From Pseudozobellia sp. WGM2 (GTDB lineage Bacteria > Bacteroidota > Bacteroidia > Flavobacteriales > Flavobacteriaceae): a DNA stretch of 64,000 bases. The stretch's first letter is position 1. Each line of letters starts with the position of its first letter. The notes under the pieces are model-generated. The model saw nothing but the letters and a program-made list of their open reading frames with translations. It was not told the origin of the DNA and made no database searches. The position numbers and the translations under genes were made by a program. Where the stretch lies: the NCBI RefSeq assembly GCF_017810075.1, contig NZ_JADNYK010000003.1, positions 620,001-684,000 of the forward strand, read 5' to 3'. Below, one piece after another: positions 36,160-43,776 of this stretch.

Positions 36160-37596
36160 TTAGACAAAAGGTAAGAGTTTTGACAATAACATGACCGCGA
36201 TTAGACCAGAAAAGCCCATAACCAAAAGCAAAAAGGAAAAGTATCGTATGGTCTCTTTTTCTTCCATACCGCTCATTTTGGTGATGATCCAAAATGCACT
36301 GTCGTTCATCCAAGCGAAAACTTTCGACCCACAGCCTATAGCCAAGGCAATGTAAACGGGGTGAAATGCCAAATCTGCTTGGGCCAAACCGCCAATTACA
36401 CCAATAGCGGTAACCATAGCTACAGTGGCCGAACCCTGTGCAGTTCGAACACCTGCGGAAATGAAAAATGCCAAAGGCAGTACTGCCATTTGATAATTGG
36501 CCGCCAGCTCACCGACTCGTATGCCAATACCGGTCTGTTGGAGCATTTGCCCGAAGGCACCTCCGCACGAGGTAATCAAAATAATCATGCCAGCACTGCT
36601 CAATGCCTCGAAAATAAATTTTTTGAACAGGTCGATATCTTTTAATCGTTTCCACAATACGTACATTACGATCAGGGTTGATATCAACAAGGCAATATTG
36701 GCATCACCCAAAGTGGAAAAGAGATTTGCTATTGTACGTTGAACATCGCTTGCATTGTCTCCGGCAGCCTCCAAGGCCATTTTCGAAAAGGTATTACCGG
36801 TAATCAAGATAATGGGAAGAACAACAGGTAATGACGAGAGCCATAATGAAGGGAGTTCTTCTTGCTTTTTTTCAGAAAATTGCTTTAAGTCATTAATGGT
36901 TATGTCGGGGGTATCGCGCATGGGCAGATCCCACTTTCTATTGGCCCAAAGGGCATAAAAATATCCACAGACTACAGTAATGGCACCCACACAGAGTCCG
37001 CCAATAATCATGGCACCCAAATCAATTCCCATTTCCTCGGCCACAAAAAGAGGACCAGGCGTGGGCGGAATCAAAGAATGCGCCATAACCCCACCAGCTA
37101 TAATAGTCATCAGGTAGAGGCCAAACTGCTTTGAACTTCTAACGCCCACCGATTTGACCAAAGGAATCATCAAATAAAAGACCGTATCAAAAAATACGGG
37201 AATCGCCAGTGTAAAGCTGCCAGTGAGTAGTGCGATTGACGTGTTTTTTTTGCCGAAAAGCTTTAGAAGTGCCCTAATTATACGCTCCGCCCCGCCACTT
37301 CTCATGAGCGCAGTGCCAATAATCGAGGCCAAAGCAATAAGAATACCTATTTTACCACTTGTATTACCAAAAGCTGCCGCCAACCTCTTGCCCAAACTCA
37401 TATTGACCAAAACTTGAGTCTCTTTTTCGCCCATACCCTGACTGCCCGCAAAGGCCATTACCTGTTCAGGGGATGTCAAAAAAGCGGTGACCAAGGCGGC
37501 CAATAGTAAAGAGACCGCAGCGTGTAGCTTTAACTTTATAATACAGAACAAAACCGTTGCCGTACCTATCAGAATTATATACAACGGATCAATCAT
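36160..37596 (-). CDS. GntP-family proton-coupled sugar-acid permease
   Basis: A 478-residue inner-membrane protein with about 12-14 hydrophobic helices. Typical GntP-family blocks are present: LGKRLAAAFGNTSGKIGI, GGAERIIRALLKLFGKK, FFDTVFYLMIPL, ARSL-like SLIPPTPGP and a C-terminal GSKVFAWMNDSAFWI. GntP transporters import gluconate and related aldonates or aldarates with protons. Placed directly before garD and kdgD, it may bring in galactarate, galacturonate or another acid released by the periplasmic pectinases. The GH105 gene lies 15 bases upstream. Substrate cannot be told from sequence. Confidence 0.9.
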   Translation of the reverse strand: MIDPLYIILIGTATVLFCIIKLKLHAAVSLLLAALVTAFLTSPEQVMAFAGSQGMGEKETQVLVNMSLGKRLAAAFGNTSGKIGILIALASIIGTALMRSGGAERIIRALLKLFGKKNTSIALLTGSFTLAIPVFFDTVFYLMIPLVKSVGVRSSKQFGLYLMTIIAGGVMAHSLIPPTPGPLFVAEEMGIDLGAMIIGGLCVGAITVVCGYFYALWANRKWDLPMRDTPDITINDLKQFSEKKQEELPSLWLSSLPVVLPIILITGNTFSKMALEAAGDNASDVQRTIANLFSTLGDANIALLISTLIVMYVLWKRLKDIDLFKKFIFEALSSAGMIILITSCGGAFGQMLQQTGIGIRVGELAANYQMAVLPLAFFISAGVRTAQGSATVAMVTAIGVIGGLAQADLAFHPVYIALAIGCGSKVFAWMNDSAFWIITKMSGMEEKETIRYFSFLLLVMGFSGLIAVMLLSKLLPFV

Positions 37597-37611
37597 ATTC
37601 GAATCTGAATT

Positions 37612-38853
37612 TTAACGGTCAAGCGCTAAGGAAGCCATCATAAAAGGACCGGTACCCTTAGGGTCGTTCGATCGTATAATTTCGTTCACATAATAGTCAA
37701 AAGAACCGTCTCTATAAGGATCACCACCAAGACCGGCCACCCCGCAACAACGGTTCAGGTTTACTACCCCGTTGTCTTCAACACTTATGAATTCCGTCAA
37801 AATACCTTCATAACTTTTCTTTGCATGTTGCATAAATTTTTCGGGCAAATAGCCTTTATTTACTCCCTTTGCCAAGGTATAGGTAAACATACAGGTGCCT
37901 GTTGCCTCTAAATAATTGCCCTCACGATCGGGCAAATCAAGAACTTGATACCAAGTTCCTGTATCGTCTTGATATTTAATGATGGCCTCGGCATATTGAT
38001 TGAGATAGCCCTTGATTCTTTCCTTTCCTGGATGGTCGTCGGGAAGCAGTTCTATAATATCAACCAAAGCCATTCCGTACCAACCCATGCCCCGCGACCA
38101 AAAATGTTCAGAGAGACCTGTTTCTTTATTCGCCCAGCGCTGTTCTTTGCTTTCATCCCATCCGTGAAAATAGAGTCCGGTCTCAGGGTCTCTACTGTGC
38201 TTTTCAATAAGATCGAATTGTAGTACAATCTTGTCTATGGTTGTTTTGGCCTCATCATCGTCCATAAAATGGGTGGCATACTTTGCATGAAAAGGTTCAG
38301 CCATATAGAGACCATCTAACCACATTTGGTGAGGATATCTTTTTTTATGCCAATATCCACCTTCAGAAACCACTGGTTGATCAACCAACTGTTGATGAAG
38401 GGTATCCATAGCCATTTTAAACCTAGGCTCTTCCTTTTTCTGATTCAGGTAAAAAAGCACATCACCTGATTTGATCATATCAAGATTATAATTGCTCAAC
38501 TTATAGGTATTGATAGTACCATCTTCCTTTACCATTCTATTGGCATAATCATAAATGTAATCTGAAATTTTATCATTGGGCGTACTCTCGACTACCCTAG
38601 ACATGGCCTGCAACACTAAACCGTTAGTATAACTCCAGCGTGACTTTTCTTGAAAATCAAGAAGTGTCGGGTCAGGAAATCTATGAATTTCCGAAAGCGC
38701 CATTCGCTCTGACCATTTTAAATCTTCTGCAACTATTTTTTCTACCGATTTATCGGATTGAGCCTCTTTCTTTTCGCTTTTGCAATTGACCAGTGAAACA
38801 GAGATTACCATTAGTGATAAAATTGAAACTAAAGTTCTTGTTCGTCTTTTCAT
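37612..38853 (-). CDS. GH105 unsaturated uronyl hydrolase (YteR-like lipoprotein)
   Basis: A lipoprotein of about 413 residues (lipobox ending VNC, C24 from the ATG at 38853) with the alpha/alpha-barrel of family GH105. The motif HQMWLDGLYMAEPF carries the catalytic Asp (D180), and HFWSRGMGWYGMALVD and GYLEATGT-like blocks fit the family. It hydrates and cleaves 4,5-unsaturated galacturonic acid from the non-reducing end of oligosaccharides made by pectate or rhamnogalacturonan lyases. The start at 38853 is preferred because the upstream alternative (38910) would overlap the DUF4861 gene and lack a proper signal. It is the second gene of the leftward operon. Confidence 0.92.
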   Translation of the reverse strand: MKRRTRTLVSILSLMVISVSLVNCKSEKKEAQSDKSVEKIVAEDLKWSERMALSEIHRFPDPTLLDFQEKSRWSYTNGLVLQAMSRVVESTPNDKISDYIYDYANRMVKEDGTINTYKLSNYNLDMIKSGDVLFYLNQKKEEPRFKMAMDTLHQQLVDQPVVSEGGYWHKKRYPHQMWLDGLYMAEPFHAKYATHFMDDDEAKTTIDKIVLQFDLIEKHSRDPETGLYFHGWDESKEQRWANKETGLSEHFWSRGMGWYGMALVDIIELLPDDHPGKERIKGYLNQYAEAIIKYQDDTGTWYQVLDLPDREGNYLEATGTCMFTYTLAKGVNKGYLPEKFMQHAKKSYEGILTEFISVEDNGVVNLNRCCGVAGLGGDPYRDGSFDYYVNEIIRSNDPKGTGPFMMASLALDR

Positions 38854-38884
38854 CGTATAAGGTTTAGTCGTTAGAAATAATTTA

Positions 38885-39889
38885 TTATTCAGGAGTTCGA
38901 GCAAGTTCATTCAAGCGATCATCAATATAATTTATGAACTCTTCTTTCGATTTTAGTCCGTCTTTTTCTTTCTCCCAAGCAGCGGCAAAATAATAGGTGA
39001 CGGGGTCTTCAGAGGGTTTGAAAACCAATAAATGATCATGTTCGGATTCTGCTACCTTATCAACCCTATCCGTTTTGTAGAATATGACCATACCCAAGTT
39101 ATCGGGCACCAAGGTTTGTTCGCCATACGTGGCCAAATAGCCCCAATCACCATTCTCGCTTTGTTTTTCGATCAATTCTATTTCGTCGAATTTGACTATA
39201 CCGGTACATAGACCCTCTATAGCCTTTGAAGGACTTAATGTGGCTTTGGTCATTCTTGAATCAGGTTCTATAAAAAGGTCTGTTTTTAAATCTAAAGTCT
39301 CATCGAAGGCCGTCCATCCTAAATAATTAATAGTAACTCCGGAACCTTGTTCAGAGTTTCGAATTCGAACATCTCTTGACTCCACTTCTTTAAAATGTTC
39401 GACATTTTTATCTCCGTCAAATCTTCCGTAAGAACCAATTCCCAATGAGCTACCAGCTTTCAAAACATCCATGCCCCATGCACTATCTTCGTGATAAGAG
39501 TCATAATTGTCGACACCTACTTTAGACAGCACCATGGTATCAACCTTCTTGCCGAAGACATCAATGGCATTTCGCCAATCGAAATAAATACGGTAACCCA
39601 CTTTGTTACTTTCCCAGCCAGGACCTTCATAACGCACATAGTACGAATGATCGGTAAGGCTATCTGGAGCTTTAAGGTAATCGACATTCTTGAATGTCAG
39701 GTTTTCGCCTATGTACTTGGTGCCTTCCCACTGCCCCCCTTCTTTTATTGATATTTCGGCATAGGTTTTTTGAGTAGTCGGTTTGCTTTCAACAACTTGG
39801 TCCAATTTTTCTTCCTTCGACTTTTCTTTACAGCAGACACCTAATAAGCTTACTAATACTACCAATAAAAGTTTTTGGTTCATGACCAT
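38885..39889 (-). CDS. DUF4861 lipoprotein
   Basis: A 334-residue lipoprotein (lipobox around C19/C20, LLGVCC) matching DUF4861, a beta-sandwich family common in polysaccharide loci for uronate-containing glycans. Visible blocks include SYYVRYEGPGWESNKVGYRIYFDWRN (about 82-107) and DSYHEDSAWGMDVLKAG, with conserved charged and aromatic residues suggestive of an active site. The family is poorly characterised. Lyase, dehydratase or epimerase action on oligouronides is a reasonable guess, as it often neighbours GH105 or GH88 enzymes. It is the first gene of the nine-gene leftward pectin operon, 31 bases before GH105, and is preceded by a 573-base divergent region with the regulon operator. Confidence 0.83.
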   Translation of the reverse strand: MVMNQKLLLVVLVSLLGVCCKEKSKEEKLDQVVESKPTTQKTYAEISIKEGGQWEGTKYIGENLTFKNVDYLKAPDSLTDHSYYVRYEGPGWESNKVGYRIYFDWRNAIDVFGKKVDTMVLSKVGVDNYDSYHEDSAWGMDVLKAGSSLGIGSYGRFDGDKNVEHFKEVESRDVRIRNSEQGSGVTINYLGWTAFDETLDLKTDLFIEPDSRMTKATLSPSKAIEGLCTGIVKFDEIELIEKQSENGDWGYLATYGEQTLVPDNLGMVIFYKTDRVDKVAESEHDHLLVFKPSEDPVTYYFAAAWEKEKDGLKSKEEFINYIDDRLNELARTPE

Positions 39890-40111
39890 ATAAATATGTT
39901 TTTAGGTTATAGTTAAAAGATACTATAAATTCATTTAGACATTTTGGTTTAAAAAAGGGTTTGATAGAATTTCTTCTCCCAAACCCTCAAACTAAACTAA
40001 CTTAAAGAAACTATTTTTATTCTTACTCTGGCATCAAATTCAATTTGACCAACTGTTATTTCGCACCCAATATTTTATTCATCCATATAAAGAAAAAGCG
40101 ACTTTTTCTAA

Positions 40112-40131
40112 TGCAATCGATTACAAACATA
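40112..40131 (-). promoter_or_regulatory. LacI-type operator and -7 element of the DUF4861-GH105-garD operon
   Basis: The operator TGCAATCGATTACA (40112-40125 plus strand) overlaps by two bases a minus-strand TATGTTTG (40131 to 40124), a perfect TAnnTTTG match. Binding would cover the start of transcription of the leftward pectin operon. The sequence is identical to the site at 40422-40435. Confidence 0.7.
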
Positions 40132-40390
40132 TTGAAATATTTTTAATTCTATTGAAATAAATCTTTAAAAATTAAGGGATTTTACATTTAGAGATCTTTT
40201 TTACGCTTTTTTAGCAATTTAATGAGGATTCTATTTCACATAAGAAGTGCTAAAGAAATATAAATACTTACTGAAAATCGTGCACGAGACTCTTTTGTCG
40301 CCCAAATAAATTATTCAAATCACGATGCATTGATAAATACTCCAATGACCTCCTTAAAAAACACAGGATTAAAAAAAATTATGTTAAGTA

Positions 40391-40435
40391 ATTGTGAATA
40401 CCATAATTTTTATATATTTGATGCAATCGATTACA
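40391..40435 (+). promoter_or_regulatory. Promoter and LacI-type operator of SusC-B
   Basis: A perfect -7 element TATATTTG (40413-40420) has an ATTG (40391-40394) about 18 bases upstream as a weak -33. One base downstream lies the operator TGCAATCGATTACA (40422-40435). The SusC-B start codon is 27 bases further on. A regulator bound here would block the transcription start. Confidence 0.72.
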
Positions 40436-40462
40436 TTCAACTATTATTAAACTACCAATCTT

Positions 40463-43400
40463 ATGAGGATTTCATTAATGCGTGCATTTGTGTTAATTAA
40501 CACATTATTAATTAGTACATTAGCTTTCTCTCAAGAGAAAGTTATTTCAGGCACTATATCAGATGAGGCGGGTGTGCCATTGGCCGGAGTTTCCGTAATC
40601 TTAAAGGGAACTACGACCGGTACTGCATCAGATTTTGACGGCAACTTTACGCTTTCTGCCCAAACCGATGATGTTTTGACTTTTAGCTATATCGGGTATA
40701 AACCCCAAGAAATTGTCGTAGGCCAACAGACCGACTTTAATATTACCATGACCGAGGATGCCAGCTTACTCGACGAGGTGGTGGTAGTAGGCTATGGTAC
40801 ATCGACAAGAAGAGATGTCACCGGTTCCATCGCTTCAGTTTCCGGATCTGAAATTGCTGGAGTTCCAGTGCCTGATGCGGCTCAAGCACTACAAGGTAAA
40901 TTGGCCGGTGTTCAAATTACCACACAAGATGGTAGACCTGGAGCAGATGTGAACATTAGGGTAAGAGGCGGCGGATCTATATCACAAAGCAACCAACCAT
41001 TATTTATCGTTGACGGCTTTCCCGTTAGTACTATCAGTAACATTCCCGGTAATCAAATTAAAAGCATTGATGTGCTCAAAGATGCCTCTTCGACGGCAAT
41101 TTATGGTGCAAGGGGTGCCAATGGGGTAATTATAGTAACCACAAAAGGCGGCAAAATCGGCAAGACAACAGTTTCTTACGACGGTTATACGCAATACAGC
41201 TACATACCAGAGTATATACCTGTAATGGATGGCTATGATTATATTCAGTTCAACTGGGCTTACGGAAAAGCTATTGGCGACCAGTATTCCGACGCTTGGG
41301 AGCGATTATGGAAAATCGGACAGTTTGAAGGAAGCAACACATCAGGAATCGATTACTATCGAAACGTAGAAAGCCGAGATTTTACCAAAGAGTTATACAA
41401 CTCCGCTATTTCGCAAAACCATAATGTAAATATCTCGAGTGGCACTGAAAATACAAGATATCTATTATCACTCAATCATATCGATCAAGAAGGCAACAAA
41501 GTTAGGTCGTACTACAAAAGAACCAACCTGCAGCTAAAGCTCGATCAAAAAATAAACGATAAGCTCGATCTTTCATTGAACGCCCGTTTCGTTCAAGAAA
41601 GCGAAGGTAATAACGATGGCAACCATAATGCTTATTGGTTCAGACCTATCAACACATCTGATATTTTAGGTGATTCCGATATTACGAGCAATACCCAATT
41701 GGGCGACTACAATTCAGTTCTTCAAGATTCCTATAATCCTGTTTCTCTTTTAAATGACACCGAGAATCAAGATATATCAAGGTCTTTGGTGCTTAACACG
41801 GCACTGTCATGGGAAATCTTTAATGGGTTAACGGCAAAGGCAGATCTTGGGCTTAGTTCTAATTGGGGTAAACTCAAGACATGGACGGGCCCATACGTAA
41901 ATAACTATTTTACTCCCGATGGTGTTCAGACCGACGGGGGCAATGCTCGGGTCAGAGCCAGTGAAGGCTGGAACTTACGCTTGGTAAACACCTTGAATTA
42001 TGAAGTTCAAGGACTGGGAGACAACCACAGTTTGAGCATTCTCGCAGGTATGGAAGTAGCTGATAGTGGTTCTGAATATGTTGAAGCAACTGGAGTTAGG
42101 TATCCATCGGCCTATGACTCTGAAAGGGCGTGGGCAAACATGCGTGATTCCAATAGTGATTTTCCTGATTTAAACTTTTATACAACTTATGTTTCTCCCG
42201 CAAACCGACTACAATCGTACTTTGGTCGTGCCAACTACTCCTTTATGGATCGATATTTGTTGACGGCTACCTTTAGAGCCGATGGCTCTTCTAGATTTGC
42301 GCCAAGCAATCGTTGGGGTTATTTTCCTGCAGCTGCCTTTGCATGGCGTATTTCTGAAGAATCATTTCTTCAGAATGCCTCATGGTTAGATGATTTAAAG
42401 CTGCGCTTATCTTATGGCTCAGTTGGTAGCGATGCCATAAGTGCAGAATTATGGAAGCAGAGTTGGGCGTCAACTACGGGAACTTATTCGATTAACGAAG
42501 CCCTACAACCACAATACAGGCCCGCATCTAGCCTGATAGCCAACCCAAATTTAAAGTGGGAAACTACCATAACTAGAAATATCGGTCTAGATTTTACGCT
42601 GTTCAATTCAAAGCTATCCGGAACCGTAGAGGTTTATAAAAATACGGTTGAAGATCTACTCCTTGTAACTCCGGTATCAGACCTTACGGGTTTTCAATTT
42701 ACGCAAGACAATATTGGTTCGACTAGTAATAAGGGTATCGAAATTTCATTCAGTGGAAGTCTAGTAAGCACCGATAATTTCAATTTGAACGGAAGCATTA
42801 ATTTCAACCTCAATCGTGGCAACGTCGATGAACTTGATGAAGGTATCAATGGTGAATATAAATCAAATTTTGGCGGAGTACGTCATGCCCCCGGGTCAGG
42901 TGATTACTTTCTTACCGTTGGCGAACCCGTAGGTTTATATAGAGGCTGGGAACATGATGGGTGGTATACTACCGACGATTTCAACTACGACCCAAGCACA
43001 GAAATTTATACCCTTAAAGAAGGTGTGCCAGATTATGCCAGTGGTCTTTTACCTAACATTTACGGAACATTTAGTAACAAGCCTGGAGAGCAGACAGCTT
43101 ACCCAGGCGTACAGAAAGTTAAAGATAGTAACGGCGATGGTATAGTCGACGAAGAAGATCTTGGTGTTATTGGTAATGCCAACCCCGTTCACACCGGAGG
43201 CTTTAGCTTGACGGGTAATTACAAAGCCTTTGATTTTGGCCTGAATTTCGTGTGGAGTTACGGCAATGACATATACAACGCTACTCATGTGGAGGCCTAT
43301 TTGGGCAATAAAGAAGCCGGATTATTCAGAAACAGATTTCAAGAATTAGCGGGTCATTATAAAATCTACGATGTAATCGATGGGCAATTAACGAAAGTTG

Positions 43401-43756
43401 TAGAACCTGCCGCACTGGATGCCCTAAACACCAATGCGACCACCTTTTTACCTTATCCAGAAAGTAGTATCAATACAACTTTCGGAATCGAAGACGGGTC
43501 ATTTCTGAGACTGAACACCCTAACTTTAGGCTATACCATTCCTGAGTCGAACAGAATTGGCCTTAACAAACTTCGAATTTATGGTTCCGTATTTAATGTA
43601 TTCACCTTAACTAATTATAGTGGGTTTGATCCTGAAATCAATGTAGACCCCAATCCAGATCCAGATGATGGTAGATTCTACCCTACTCCAGGTCTAGATT
43701 ACGCATCATACCCGAGACCTAGAACCTTTACTTTAGGAGTTAATATCGAATTTTAA
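40463..43756 (+). CDS. SusC/RagA TonB-dependent transporter B
   Basis: A 1097-residue outer-membrane transporter with a signal peptide (ending AFSQ, about residue 23). A CarboxypepD_reg domain (ISGTISDEAGVPLAGVS onward) comes next, then LLDEVVVVGYGTSTRRDVTG, the plug with IDVLKDASSTAIYGARGANGVI, and a C-terminal barrel finishing TLGVNIEF. Its own operator lies between promoter and start, so it belongs to the galacturonate regulon and most likely imports galacturonan oligosaccharides. SusD-B follows after 20 bases. It diverges from the DUF4861 operon, letting one regulator control uptake and breakdown together. Confidence 0.95.
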   Translation: MRISLMRAFVLINTLLISTLAFSQEKVISGTISDEAGVPLAGVSVILKGTTTGTASDFDGNFTLSAQTDDVLTFSYIGYKPQEIVVGQQTDFNITMTEDASLLDEVVVVGYGTSTRRDVTGSIASVSGSEIAGVPVPDAAQALQGKLAGVQITTQDGRPGADVNIRVRGGGSISQSNQPLFIVDGFPVSTISNIPGNQIKSIDVLKDASSTAIYGARGANGVIIVTTKGGKIGKTTVSYDGYTQYSYIPEYIPVMDGYDYIQFNWAYGKAIGDQYSDAWERLWKIGQFEGSNTSGIDYYRNVESRDFTKELYNSAISQNHNVNISSGTENTRYLLSLNHIDQEGNKVRSYYKRTNLQLKLDQKINDKLDLSLNARFVQESEGNNDGNHNAYWFRPINTSDILGDSDITSNTQLGDYNSVLQDSYNPVSLLNDTENQDISRSLVLNTALSWEIFNGLTAKADLGLSSNWGKLKTWTGPYVNNYFTPDGVQTDGGNARVRASEGWNLRLVNTLNYEVQGLGDNHSLSILAGMEVADSGSEYVEATGVRYPSAYDSERAWANMRDSNSDFPDLNFYTTYVSPANRLQSYFGRANYSFMDRYLLTATFRADGSSRFAPSNRWGYFPAAAFAWRISEESFLQNASWLDDLKLRLSYGSVGSDAISAELWKQSWASTTGTYSINEALQPQYRPASSLIANPNLKWETTITRNIGLDFTLFNSKLSGTVEVYKNTVEDLLLVTPVSDLTGFQFTQDNIGSTSNKGIEISFSGSLVSTDNFNLNGSINFNLNRGNVDELDEGINGEYKSNFGGVRHAPGSGDYFLTVGEPVGLYRGWEHDGWYTTDDFNYDPSTEIYTLKEGVPDYASGLLPNIYGTFSNKPGEQTAYPGVQKVKDSNGDGIVDEEDLGVIGNANPVHTGGFSLTGNYKAFDFGLNFVWSYGNDIYNATHVEAYLGNKEAGLFRNRFQELAGHYKIYDVIDGQLTKVVEPAALDALNTNATTFLPYPESSINTTFGIEDGSFLRLNTLTLGYTIPESNRIGLNKLRIYGSVFNVFTLTNYSGFDPEINVDPNPDPDDGRFYPTPGLDYASYPRPRTFTLGVNIEF

Positions 43757-43776
43757 AATTTAATCATTTATAAATT

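Larger units (their letters stand above)
39890..40462. other. Divergent control region between DUF4861 operon and SusC-B
   Basis: 573 bases without genes. Two near-identical operators (40112-40125 and 40422-40435) each sit against a TAnnTTTG -7 element pointing in opposite directions, so each drives one arm. The leftward transcript would carry a leader of about 215 bases before the DUF4861 start, which is long. No riboswitch or strong hairpin was recognised in that leader by eye. Confidence 0.7.
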
